Shown in pieces: positions 43,955 through 54,479 of a DNA stretch of 64,000 nucleotides. Source of the stretch: Brachycybe producta (lineage: Eukaryota; Arthropoda; Diplopoda; Playtdesmida; Andrognathidae); contig JAUPFP010000017.1 in NCBI GenBank assembly GCA_036925085.1, positions 3,216,058 to 3,280,057 on the forward strand. The letters are read 5' to 3'. How positions within the stretch are numbered: position 1 is the first letter of the stretch; each line of letters begins with the position of its first letter. The notes under the pieces were generated by a model. That model worked only from the letters and a program-made list of their open reading frames with translations. It made no database searches and had not been told where the DNA came from. The translations under genes were made by a program, and so were the position numbers.

Positions 43955-44930
43955 ATGTACAGCCCCAACCAGGATGCCGACCCGATGGAAGAAGTCAACC
44001 AGAGCAGTAAAGCTCCTCCAGCTGTGGAGTCACGTCACCACAACCGGACCTGCACATTCAGCTGGACCGCAACTGTCACCACATATATCAGGGCCCAACA
44101 CATCAGGCTCCGCACCACTCTCCTCCTCTGCCACCTGCAGGCCACCCTCCTGCACTCCCCCTTATGCACGTGCCTCTGACACCTTGCCCTCTGCTGATCG
44201 TGCTGCCTTTCTAAAAAAACAGAAGACCATCACAGACCTTCTGCAGGACGTAATGCAGGAGGGAGGTGACCCAAGGAAAGCATTGGGTCTCCCACCAGGC
44301 AACGCTAAGCCACCGGAACACTGAGCAAAAGAGTGGCATCTAAACATCAATGGCAGCGAGCCTGAGCCACAGGCCGGTCAGCCTTACGCCATGCCAGGCC
44401 AATCCTGGGCACCTCTAGTAGAGTGGGTACTGTACCCACTGCAGCTCCAGAACCACCACGACCAGCCACACTGCCCACAGTGGCCTAAACCGGGACTACT
44501 CTGGGGCGGTTAGCACTGGATCATCCTCTCCACACGGCCACCCTCGGCAAAAGACTCATCAACAACTGGTGGGTAACTTGGCAGTGCGAAGTGTGCTCTG
44601 CCAACACCTCTATGTGGGACACTTCCCTTTGGAGGAAGGGTTCCCTCGATTGGAGCTCCCTCCATGGGACGAAGCCACACGACGAAGCCACATCCGCCCT
44701 TTTGGGGGCCTTCATCAACTCCGTCTTCGGACTTCCGGGCAGAACGGCCTTCTGCACTAGTCGCCTTCACATCTCGGAACCGGATTCCTGCTACAGGATC
44801 GACGTTCTGTGGGATGCTGCATGGGCCATCCTTCAGGAAGATCATCAGAGACTGGGATATACACAATATCTTAAACCGGGATCTGCCAGACGACCAGGGC
44901 CAATGGCTCTCTGCCGCCACCAACTATAGA
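43955..44930 (+). pseudogene. ORF3 of B2, frameshifted
   Basis: Block 1 is AAFLKKQKTITDLLQDV and QEGGDPRKALGLPP (ends 44324). After frame changes block 2 is KRLINNWWVTWQ, then LYVGHFPLEEGFPRLELP (44569-). The last block, ALLGAFINSVFGLPGRTA and YRIDVLWDAAWAILQED (44591-), aligns with ALQQAFINNLLGVALNG..YQAAIL of B1. Three frames are needed. It lies between the pol deletion and the 3' LTR. Confidence 0.6.
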
Positions 44931-45353
44931 TGAGTCCAGTCTCCACAGACTCATGGATCCAGGACCCTCCCCACCCTTTGCAGTAGAGATAGCTGCCTCT
45001 GCCACATGTACTCATATGGTCACCACCCATTGGGGTGGTGAGTTTGAAAAAATAATAAAAAATAAAATACGATTGTAAACACATGTTCCCTCCACTTATT
45101 GTATGTATCCCATTTTTTTAATAGATGTTCGCCACCTTGGCAAGTTTTAATTTTAATCGTTTCTTGTTTTCAGCCTCTGTATACGTTAGGGTACACTGGC
45201 ACTTTTGTACCAGTGCCCTCTTTTAGTCAACCTCTGTACAAGGTGCATTCACGGCCACCCATTTTCTCCTGCTTCCATAACTTGACCCTTCCACCTTTGG
45301 CTGGAGTGCATGGCTGGAGTACAGAGGACATACTCCAAGCAAAGTTGGGGGTA

Positions 45354-46024
45354 TGTAACACCCAGTAACTCGTGATCCCGCCAAAACCATAGCCTGGGGG
45401 TAAACAACTCCTGCTTATCCCTTTCTCCCTTTCTGACTCATACTTCTGACTCATATCGAACTGGCGGATTGATACTCTCAGGACGATGGTCACTTGGACC
45501 TGGTTACACCTCATAGGTGTACACAGGTCCTAGGTATAAAGGACCATGCTCCTTTTTGTTCATTGTCCTTACTTGCTCAACTTTTGTATTATGAAGATTT
45601 CTATATCCGTACTACCTTTAAAATAGCAATTCATTCTTGTACTCTTCATGTTTCTGAGCAAGAATGGATAAAGCGTTACAATGAGAAACTGCATTGTCTA
45701 TTTGATTAGAAACTAATCCTTCTCTAGGCAAGCCGGAAACACCACAAGGCAAGGAGACATACAGATCCTGGAGGAAGTACAACATCTTCAATTGGTAACA
45801 ACAAAGGAAGATGTACATCAGTGTCGACCAGGAGAGATCGTGACCATCCTTCTGTGAAGACTACACCCCTGCACAGAAGGATGATCACAATTAATCTCCA
45901 TCCGACTATTTCTGTAACTCAAATCTTCTTTGTGCGGTCACCGCACGATCAGGAGAAGAAACGAGTTATGGAAAACATCATCATAAGTTGGGTAAAATTA
46001 TGAGGTCGATGCCAAAAGCTCACA
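45354..46024 (+). repeat. 3' LTR of B2
   Basis: It starts TGTAACACCCAGTAACTCG, ends AAAAGCTCACA, and is preceded by AAAGTTGGGGGTA. GGTATAAAGG (about 45534) is a TATA box. It aligns over its whole length with the B1 LTR. Confidence 0.88.
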
Positions 46025-46025
46025 C

Positions 46026-46180
46026 TTGGACCTGTGTACACCTTGCGTGGTGTAACCAGGTCCAAGTGACCATGCTCCTAAAAGGTATAAATCCGCTAAT
46101 TACATTTAAATATAGACAAAAGGAGGAACAGAGATGAGTCATGCACCTCCCCCCACCCGGGCTAGCATTACAGGAGGATC
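46026..46180 (-). repeat. Inverted LTR fragment abutting B2
   Basis: ACTTGGACCTGTGTACACC..GGTGTAACCAGGTCCAAGTGACC is the inverted form of the B2 LTR segment near 45487. The fragment ends with GGGCTAGCATTACA, an LTR start on the minus strand. It is similar to 15560-15712. Confidence 0.5.
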
Positions 46181-46184
46181 ATGA

Positions 46185-46325
46185 CTCACTTTGTGTTAAA
46201 AGTGGCATAGGAATTTGCTAAATGGATCGAATTTCATAACAGTGAAGACGAAAGTCAATAAAAATTACAGTATTTCTTTCTAATTAATTGTTTTACTTTC
46301 CGAGCGAAGCCGGGTAGTAACGCTA
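46185..46325 (+). mobile_element. Helitron-like 3' terminus
   Basis: CCGAGCGAAGCCGGG can form a short hairpin and is followed by TAGTAACG-CTAG-T. Helitron 3' ends have a hairpin shortly before CTRR and insert next to T. Upstream 120 bp match the minus strand of 5706-5865. No Rep/helicase ORF is present. Confidence 0.5.
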
Positions 46326-46754
46326 GTATAGATATAAAACGTAATAAAAATCGGTAGATGACACCACCAGGCTATGCTACAACACAAAAACACGTTAAAC
46401 AAAATATGTTACCTATCTTCTTCCAATGCCTTGAATGGTTTACTTTGTGTACTATACAAAACGAAAAAACTCGTGAAACAGTGAAAAATTCATTTACATA
46501 TGTATTAACAAATCAGTAAAGCCAGAATAATGTAATTAAGTTTTCATAAAATTCTAATTGGCACGTTCAAACTCTTTTTGAGTACTGTACACAATGATTT
46601 CATGTAAGTATCACATGTGCAGTACAGTACTAACCAAAAATAAAAATGTAATAATCTACATAACTTTTGAAAATTTGCATAAAGTCGCAAAATGCCACAT
46701 TGATATGATTAACTTTGTGACCCTTTTCAACTTTTTCAAAAAGTTAAGTTTTCA

Positions 46755-47140
46755 GGTTAGGATAAAAAGATGAACGGATTAACAGATGAACTTTCGGGGT
46801 AACTCTAAAACCGGACACAGCATGCATATAGATTTCGATGAACACTATTGGATGAACATAGAGAAATAAAAGGATGAACATACTTTAAAGTGATGAACAT
46901 GGTTTTAAGGAGGATGAACATTGTTTTAAGAGGGGTGAACATCGTTTTATGTAGGATCATCCACCTTAAAACCATGTTCATCCCCCGTAAAACGATGTTC
47001 ATCCTTTTATTCCTCGATGTTCATCTCTTTAAAATTTGTGTTCATTCATAGTAATAATGTTCAACCAATTCTATATGCATTCTGTGTTGGGTTTTAGAGT
47101 TACCCACAATGTTCATCCATTCATCTTTTTATCCTGACCC
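46755..47140. mobile_element. Mutator-like palindromic MITE, 10-bp direct repeats
   Basis: The ends GG(T)TAGGATAAAAAGATGAA and its complement at the right extend about 100 bp inwards. TAAGTTTTCA is present at 46745-46754 and 47141-47150; 9-11-bp TSDs are typical of Mutator-like elements. The interior has tandem GATGAACAT(TG)TTTTAAGG units that fold back on GTTCATC units. A half copy is at 16660. Confidence 0.7.
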
Positions 47141-47399
47141 TAAGTTTTCACTAGAAGGCGTTCAAGAAATTTTATGCTAAAACTTGTTTTAATTTTGCGT
47201 TTACACGATCAATTTTTATGACGAGGCCAAAAAAAAGTTTTTCTCTTTGCTTTCAATCAAAAACAAAAAACAGTTTTAAAAACATGTTTTTGAAAAAAAG
47301 TTAGGGAACTTCAATGAAAGTTGACCAACCAGATAAAATCAGCTAAATGAAATAAATTGATTGCCAGATTTTCGCATAAAGTTTTGGAAGTGTTTCTAG

Positions 47400-47533
47400 A
47401 TCATCTCGTGTGGTCGCGACCGTCACAGCCGTCGACTCCGACGAGGAACTCCGTGTATCGGACAGACTCCAATGGTTCACCGAAGGATCATCAGATTCGT
47501 TCCCACCCCTAAATTGGAGTCAGCATGGTGAGT
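47400..47533 (+). repeat. Exon-like module with splice donor, third copy
   Basis: GACGAGGAACTCCGTGTATCGG...CAATGGTTCACCG...TTGGAGTCAGCATG|GTGAGT shares its start, middle and donor end with 31319-31411. It is open in frame (SDEELRVSDRLQWFTEGS...). It probably derives from a transposon's first coding exon. 47534-48165 is intronic with no gene. Confidence 0.4.
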
Positions 47534-48218
47534 TTAAGGTCAGTTTTGTTCGTACAGCTGGTAGGGCTGGTACAGTTTCTAGAACATATACTGATCCATT
47601 AAGACAATTGAATAGCAAAATAAGATCACATCTTAATTTTCTCAATGCTAAATAGAGAATATTGAGAGATTCTAAACATTGTTTGTATTTTAATGGGGAC
47701 ATGTCCCCTCAATCGCTTTGTGCAAGATCTTTGCACAGCTTCAACCATGTCAATATCCCCAACATGATAAGGGGACCAAACGAGAGCAGCCTATTCCACT
47801 GTTAAGGCCTTGCTAGAGCTCAATGAAAAGAACTTGAAAAAATATCCCAAAAACATAAATTTCACTAAGTGGAACTCAAAAATGCCCTTATCAAAAAACT
47901 ATTTGAGTTATGAGATATTATTTTCAAAATCAGGCCCAGTGACATACTTAGGTTTTTGGCGCCTTGGAGCAAAAATCTTCAGTGCCCCCCAAACTTTCTT
48001 TAAATAGAAATTCATATGTAAACAAAAAATTGCGTTCGTCAGTTGCAGAACGTGGTTAGAGGCTAGAATTCAAAGGCAAAACCAGCATCTAGCATGGAAT
48101 TAATTATAAAGGCTCAAACAAAGTTATTTTTTACTATAAATGCATTTTTTTTCTGGTTGCCTTATACCTAGTACACACCTGTGAAGGACAAACAAACAAT
48201 ATGTCGAATTCAATTTAT

Positions 48219-48785
48219 TCTAATACCCTGTATTTCGCCTTCCCGTCCCTCCCCTAGCCTCTGGGTCCCTGGGGATGTAAGGGACGTACTTCCGTCCCTT
48301 CCCTCCCTGTTGGAAACCCCAAAGCTCCTGAAACATCCTGGTTCCGGTATCGGCGGATGGCTACACGCCGAAGCATGGTCCCTAGGGCATGAATACACAA
48401 AGGAGGGTGTGCACAGGCCCTAGGTATAAAAGACCATGTTTCAAGACACTCGTGGTCCATTCTCTGATTATCAAAACTATGAAACTACTCATATAAAGCT
48501 CCAGTGGTGAAAGCACGCCACACTGAAACTCTTCTCTGTTTTACTATGTCTTCATGATTGATCATAATAAAAATAAAGTATAACGCCGAACCTGCATCCG
48601 TCTCGCCTGTCTTAACCATTTTTTTCAGCGCAGCTATGATACTACGAAATATCTGAGAGAATGGCCACTGCACCAGTAGGACTCAGGTAGTATATCACAA
48701 ACCCTCTCTTAACGAAAAGCGGTATCCACTCTAGTCAAGAGAGTCTACAACCTGAACCCCGTAAGACGAGCTCTACATTGTTACA
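48219..48785 (+). repeat. 5' LTR of A2
   Basis: It begins TCTAATACCCTG (a mutated TGTAACACCCTG) and ends ATTGTTACA. TATAAAA lies at 48425-48431. It is close to the 3' LTR along its whole length, with scattered substitutions. Confidence 0.92.
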
Positions 48786-50105
48786 TTTGGTGGACGTGTG
48801 GGGGTACCTCTTAAGACATTTCTTTGCCACTGCGAAGAAGAGAAACGTCCGTCCGTCCAAGAGTGAACACTTACATTGCCACGTGTTCGCTTCGTCCGTC
48901 CTTTTTGTTTCGTTACTTGTGGGAACCACGTGTGCAAATTGTTGGGGCCATCCTACTAACCTAGGGCTCACAAGGGAACAACAATTCCGCCCACGCACTT
49001 TTTTGTCTTTTGTTCAAGAGACTTGTAAATTATCAGACTGTTCGTCAGCCTCCTTTGGCAGAGGGAAAACTACGGGACTGCAGCCTGTGATCTACGAATC
49101 TCCGTCTTCTGTGTTTATTTTCGTACCTTTTTGTTCCACCATCTCCTGGACATCTTTCTTCTACAACCGGCGGCCGACTTCATTGAAACACCTCCATCCA
49201 CGGAAGGAAGATCTCCAAGAACTCTAGAGCCATCATTTTTGTGCATTTTTCATGAAAATAAAGTCGGTAACCGACCCCTTTCTTTCTGCTTCTCCCATCT
49301 CAGCTACTAAAGAGGAGTCTTTATTCCTCCTTGCGTACTGTTAGCCACGTGGGGTGTATACAAAACATCACTCCGGTAGCTCTGACTGCTCCAAAAAGAG
49401 AAAAAAGTGGATCTACAGACTTTATTTCAATTCCATCACTTCATCATCATCATTTGTGCTTCATTTTGTACCCCAAATAAAGTCGGTAAAAGACCCTTAG
49501 TTCTTCTTTTCCTAAAATCTACACTGTTGAAAAGTGAATCTTTCTCCTTGTGCTATTAGCCACGTGGAGTGTATCTAATTCACTACTCCAGTAGCTCCGA
49601 TTGCTCTGAGAGAAGAGGAAACATCGATTTGTGACTTTATTTCCGGTACATTTTCGTTTTTTGTGTCGTCATCATTGTTCTTCATTCTGTGCTACAAAAT
49701 AAAGTCGGTAACCGACCTTCTGTTTTTCTTCTCATCAATCTACACTGCTGAAAACTGAATTTTTCTCCATTGTGCTATTAGCCACATGGGGTGTATATAA
49801 TTCACCACTTCAACAGCTCCGATTGCTGAAAGCAAAGAGAAAAGTCGGTAAAAACTTTGTTTAAAGTACATTTTTCGTTCTTTCTTCTTAAAACTTCTTA
49901 CCCACGTGTTCAAATACTATTCACCACATGGTTCTAGAGGTTATTCACCTTCTTTTTCTGTTTCATTTAATTAAAGTCGGTTTCCAACCAATTTCCTCTT
50001 CACTCCGATCACTCCGTGTGCTCCAAAAAGAGAAAATAACCGGTTACCACCATTATTCATCCTATTGGCCTCTTCTACCCACGTGGCCATCTCTTTCATC
50101 ACACC
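48786..50105 (+). repeat. A2 leader with about 220-bp tandem repeats
   Basis: Three units each contain AATAAAGTCGGTAACCGACC (or a variant; about 49256, 49476, 49696) and GCCACGTGGGGTGTAT..(T)CACTCCGGTAGCTC (49344, 49557, 49781). A partial unit follows (49840-49990). A1 has a single unit. There is no coding. Confidence 0.8.
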
Positions 50106-50993
50106 ATGTGTGATGACTTGACCTGGCCTGAACTCAGGAAGAGAATGACCTCCACATTCGGTAAATCAAACAAACGAACTCTCCTGGAAAAACGCTACTG
50201 GGAACTATGCCAAAAAGAGGGAGAAAGCACCCAAGCCTTCATTTGGAAAGTCGTCGAACTAGGGGACAAAATCTACCATGATCTGTCTGACAAACTCCGA
50301 ATCAATCAGCTCCGGTGCTCACTCCATCCAACAATCCAAAACGCAGTGGACTCTGCCCCCACCCATTCGTTCAGCTCCTTCAAAAAAGCTGTACTCAGCA
50401 TGGAGGCAATTCTCTACTCCAAGGATAAGTGGCCACTAGCTCGGGAAGTAGTAGATGGTCTCCCAGAGAGTAAGACAACTAAACCAGATGAGGAGCAACG
50501 TGCGGTGACCGCACCAGCTCCTCAAGACAACCAGTCTAGACAGAATGCGAGAAAATCCTACACTGCTCCATCACGTAAAACAGGGGGTCCACAAGCTCCA
50601 AGAAGCTCAGCCCCTGGCCCTGACCGTGATGCACCGGTAACGACTATCGACAAGAGCAAGACCACCTGTTACCAATGTGGACAACTAGGAGACTTCTCCC
50701 ATGAATGCAAGCAACCAAAAAGGAATTTGGAAGTAAAACAGTATGGAGGAATCGTGGAACACACAGGGGAGGACCTGGCTGAGACTGATATTATCAGCGA
50801 GGATGGTATCGAATATGTTTTCATCAGTTTGGGAGGACAACTTCTCAAGATCCCCCTCGAAGCTCCGCCACCAACCTCTGCAGGAGAAGACAACAACATC
50901 GACGATTCCAAAGACCACTTACCCATTGCAGTCATCAACCCATCAGATCGTCCCAAGTTGGAGCAATGGACTACCATAGACCTGGGCCTTTAG
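50106..50993 (+). CDS. Gag of A2 (5'-truncated, otherwise open)
   Basis: 295 codons open: DLTWPELRKRMTSTFGKSNK, ESTQAFIWKVVELGDKIY, SAPTHSFSSFKKAVLSMEA, then the knuckle CYQCGQLGDFSHEC and a linker ending near the protease. The first part of gag (HPANSIKKF..FLEEF in A1) is missing, so the ATG at 50106 is a default start. In the C-x2-C-x4-H-x4-C pattern the His position is Asp. Gag multimerises into particles and binds element RNA. This copy might still make a truncated protein. Confidence 0.75.
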   Translation: MCDDLTWPELRKRMTSTFGKSNKRTLLEKRYWELCQKEGESTQAFIWKVVELGDKIYHDLSDKLRINQLRCSLHPTIQNAVDSAPTHSFSSFKKAVLSMEAILYSKDKWPLAREVVDGLPESKTTKPDEEQRAVTAPAPQDNQSRQNARKSYTAPSRKTGGPQAPRSSAPGPDRDAPVTTIDKSKTTCYQCGQLGDFSHECKQPKRNLEVKQYGGIVEHTGEDLAETDIISEDGIEYVFISLGGQLLKIPLEAPPPTSAGEDNNIDDSKDHLPIAVINPSDRPKLEQWTTIDLGL

Positions 50994-51002
50994 AATGAAA
51001 CA

Positions 51003-51525
51003 ATGGAAGCTTTTGACTCCGCCAATTCCACTTTTGGTTGCCGAGAAAATAGGACAGTCGCATTCATCACGCCTGGGGGCAAAACCCCCAAACAGGGGTG
51101 TGCTTGCTGCCAGGACATGATGCAAGACCTCTACCAGAAGTTGGCAGCCATGTGTGACATAAAGGAACTTGGGGCCCACGACGCTAGTCTCAACAGCCCC
51201 GGGATATTGGTCTCCATAAATGGATGAGAAATCCGGATGCTGGTAGACAACGGAGCCCATAGCAGTGTCCTCTCCGAATGCATCGCGAAAGAACATGACA
51301 TCAGAATCGAACCCATGCTAAAAGCTCCAATGATTGAAGGAGTAGGAGGCGCCACCATCAACATAGTGGGCGAAGTCAATGCTACGGTGGAAGTTGGTGC
51401 AAGTTGGTGTAAGTGCAAGTTGGTGTATGTCATAGAGGGACACCGAGAAGCAATCCTAGGTCGTGACCTGGGGAAAGCTCTTCACTTCAGTGTCTCCATG
51501 ACCACTGACAAGGTTTACTGATAGG
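51003..51525 (+). pseudogene. Protease of A2, stop before the active site
   Basis: ENRTVAFITPGGKTPKQG...ELGAHDASLNSPGILVSING is followed by TGA (51225), then EIRMLVDNGAHSSVLS where D-T-G-A has become D-N-G-A, EGVGGATINIVGEV and REAILGRDLGKAL. The stop is at 51519. GTTGGTGYAAG is locally repeated at 51395-51425. Confidence 0.8.
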
Positions 51526-51572
51526 ATGACCTCTTTGACTCCGTTCTCCATCGCCAATGTGTCGAAGCCTAC

Positions 51573-52100
51573 GTGGGGAGTGCCCTTCAAGAGCAACCAC
51601 CTTCTGACAATGACAGCAACCTATTGGAACTCAAGTGCACACAGCAGATCGAACAACACCTGTTAGTGTTGAGCCACACCCGACTTAATGGAGGAGGAAT
51701 CGCCTTAGTGGAGGTTAAAACCTCAAGGATTTTGACAGAAAGTGACTTCTTCGTCGTCGTACCAGATGAAAAACTCAAGGCCGGCCGAGGAATTTTCGTG
51801 GCACCTGGTCTTATACAAGGCCAGAACGAAGCCACCTTCAAAATGGAGTTGTTAAACACCAACAAGATGCCAGCCACCCTCCAGAAAGGCAAAGTCTTGG
51901 CTCACATGCAATACGACTATGAATGGGCGGTTGTAGCGGGAACCGCTACCATCCCAGTCCAATCAGTGTCGGTAACCGACCCTGAAAAACTGAAAGACTT
52001 CGATGAAATTGGTATCCAACACTCTACGACTGCATACTTTTCACAAGGGGATGGCCTAGCGGAAAAAACAAATAAAACCATCATGCAAACTGTCAAATGA
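51573..52100 (+). pseudogene. A2 pol linker fused to the end of the integrase core
   Basis: One 175-codon frame runs through the deletion. SDNDSNLLELKCTQQIEQHL..GGGIALVEVKTSR..VPDEKLKAGRGIFVAPGL (pre-RT linker) ends VTDPEKLKDFDE and passes directly into IGIQHSTTAYFSQGDGLAEK (integrase). In A1 the same two segments are 1.5 kb apart with RT and RNase H between them. The join keeps the frame. Confidence 0.8.
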
Positions 52101-52158
52101 CTCTTGACACCTGAAAAAGGCCAGAAAGACTGGTATTTCAAGGTGCAAGCAACCGTAT

Positions 52159-52947
52159 TTGCATACAATAACTCTACATGGATCAACGAAGTACACTCCT
52201 CCCAGACTGATGTTCGGAAGAGAGGCACGATTGCCAGTCGACAATCAAGCCCCTCTACTACCAAAAGTCATGGAACCTAACCAAGACAATCTATTTGCGA
52301 TAACCGCTGATGAATTGGAAACTGCCAAATCCAATCTTCATGAGGCGCATCTCAGGCCGAAAAAATACTATGATGCCAGAAGAAAAACGCCCCTTGAGTA
52401 TCAAATTGGGGACCAAGTCTTGGTTAAAAACCACAGGATTGTACCCGATGAGACAAAGAAGCTTCGATACGCTTATGGAGACGGCTATACCATCTCTAAA
52501 ATCGTTAGTGACACGGTTCTGGAACTTGAACATGAGGACACCCTTGGAAAGATCATTCGAGACACTGTAAACATCGTACATGTCAAACTCAAACACTCGA
52601 GGACGAGTATCTTAGGAAAGGAGAGGGGAGAAATAGATGTGGACATCAGCCCACCTCTACTACCAACCAAATCTCTACAACCTACCATATCTCACATTTT
52701 TTGCAAAAATGCATCCTCCGAAACACCATCCACAAAAGAACCACCCATCGAAACTTCTACAACCTCTGAAAATCTGAAACTCCAAAATAAAAAGAAAAGA
52801 CTTAAATTAAAAACGAAAAATTCATCGTTGGAATCTACCGCTAAGAAAGAAGCGGAAATAAAATTCGAAATCAACGATGGAATTTTGCAAGAAACCAAAA
52901 CAAAGCCCCACGTCAATCAAAACGAAAAAATTAATTGGGCCAATTAA
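52159..52947 (+). pseudogene. Integrase C-terminal domain and tail of A2
   Basis: 262 codons open: TPPRLMFGREARLPVD, NLHEAHLRPKKYYDARRK, YQIGDQVLVKNHRIVPDE, LRYAYGDGYTISKIV, ELEHEDTLGKIIRDTVNIVHV, then a Thr/Pro/Lys-rich tail. This is the Ty3 integrase C-terminal GPF/Y-type region and a variable tail. An upstream stop (52098) separates it from the fused frame before it. Confidence 0.8.
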
Positions 52948-53116
52948 AACGACTCTGATGTCACAGAAAGGCCCAATCAACAGACAAATCTGATAGCGAC
53001 CTCACCAAGAGGGCTGACCCATCAGCCATCATTCCAAATTTATTACATAAATAAACCCCATTTTTTAACAAATTAAATCGGTAACCGATTCTTTATTTGT
53101 TTGGAAAATTTCGACC

Positions 53117-53840
53117 ATGCTACAACTAAAAATAGAAAAAGTTTTTATCGAAAAAACTGATTATCTGTCCAAAATCATCGTAACCCTGGACAAAGAAAAA
53201 CCAGGCTCACAAAAATTATCAATTATAGACGAGAAAACTGATGCGGGGACCGTGCCTACAACCTCTTCTGAGGACTCTCCTACCACCGTGCCCACGACTC
53301 CACCTCCTCCTCCCGTGGTGATCACCAGGAGGAAGACCCTGGTCTGCCGACCACTGTGCCCGGAGTCTCTACCAGAGAGGCTCCTCAACAACAGCTGGGC
53401 ATTGTGGCAGAAGCAGACAAAGCCGAATCAGACATTGTACATCGGTCATTACGACCTGGAGGAGGGTTTTCCCCACTTGGAACTCCCAGAAAAGGAGCAG
53501 TACATCGTTGGGATAACTCGAGACACCACCATTTTCGCCGCCATCGTGGTACATCGGGGACATCCAAACCACCGCCCTCCAGGCCGTGATGAGGTCGTTT
53601 TTCGCCACAATATTCAGGACACCAACAGACAGAGCCTATAGGGTCTCACGTACTATCTCCATGGAACCAACCCCAACCATCAGGCCGCCATCCTCTGGGA
53701 CGCTGTCCTGGGGACTCTTCGACCGGCTACCATCTCGGGTAACCAGAACCGACGAAGAGGTGCACCAGGCCTTCGTCCAGGACCTCCAAGGACACGTCGA
53801 TGGATGGATCGTGGCCGATTGGGATGGGCAGTGCTTCTAA
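53117..53840 (+). pseudogene. ORF3 of A2, one frameshift
   Basis: Frame 1 (53117-53641) contains RKTLVCRPLCPESLPERLL, NNSWALWQKQTKPNQTLYIG, HYDLEEGFPHLELPE and YIVGITRDTTIFAAIVV. Frame 2 (53586-53840) continues MRSFFATIFRTPTDRAYRVS, WGLFDRLPSRVTRTDEEVHQ and AFVQDLQGHVDGWIVADWDG. These align with B1's ALQQAFINNLLG..AYNIAR and IHRSFLESLRGFENEWIF. Function unknown. It sits between integrase and the 3' tail. Confidence 0.65.
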
Positions 53841-53957
53841 CCATCAGCGGGACAGAGTTCAGCATTTTCTCTTCGAGAGACTGCTCGCGAGTTTTGTTTT
53901 TTTGTGTTTGTTTTTCTTTCGCGAGGAACTGCCTTCGCGGAGAGTTTTGTGCGTATT

Positions 53958-54290
53958 ACCCCATTGGGTATTAATTCATCATGTATGTTTATTTTTATAC
54001 CCTTTGCCCCATTGGGTTTCGTTTTTCTTGTAATCACCCCGTTGGGTTTTCTTTTTGTTGTTCCCTTATAATAATGTTTATTACCCCGTTGGGTTTATTT
54101 TTTTTCTTTCAGTCCTTTGGCCCGTTGGGTTTTTTTTCCTATGCGTTTTTTTTATATATATGTATTTGTTTTTTTTATTATTCCTTACCCCGTTGGGTTC
54201 CTGTTTCTTTTACCCTGTTGGGTTTTGTGTTTTTCTGTGCAGATATCCGTGCCGTTCTGGGGATGTCCTTTTTCGCACCCCGTTATGTTA
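53958..54290 (+). repeat. A2 3' tail: seven ACCCCGTTGGGT hairpin motifs
   Basis: ACCCC(G/A)TTGGGT or a close variant occurs at about 53958, 54006, 54036, 54083, 54119, 54187 and 54212, with a decayed copy near 54276. Spacers are T-rich and of 25-65 bp. Each motif is a short inverted repeat (ACCC..GGGT). B1 and B2 carry a related single hairpin (CCACCCaacaGGGTGG) at the equivalent place. Confidence 0.85.
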
Positions 54291-54479
54291 ATTATTCTTG
54301 TGTTCCTTGTTTTGACTTGTTAAGAGGCGGTTGGCACAAGCCGTGTCAGCCTCTCCCAGCATGTGCATCTTTTACCTTCATGGCATGCCCAACCACTGGA
54401 TCACTTCCCACAGACTCAGCCCTGTTGCATACCTCCTGGCTCTGAAGTATGAGGACGTACTTCACCCCAAATGGGGGTA

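Larger units (their letters stand above)
40480..46024 (+). mobile_element. Ty3-like element B2, 5'-truncated, no RT/RNase H/integrase
   Basis: It starts inside gag (no 5' LTR). It then has the zinc-knuckle region, protease, and directly family B spacer (CAACTGAGGACAGTTGT at 42309), ORF3, a 3' tail with CACCACCCATTGGGGTGGTG, the purine tract and an LTR. Nothing resembling RT, RNase H or integrase lies between protease (ends 42136) and 42300. In intron 1 of the channel gene, antisense. Confidence 0.85.
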
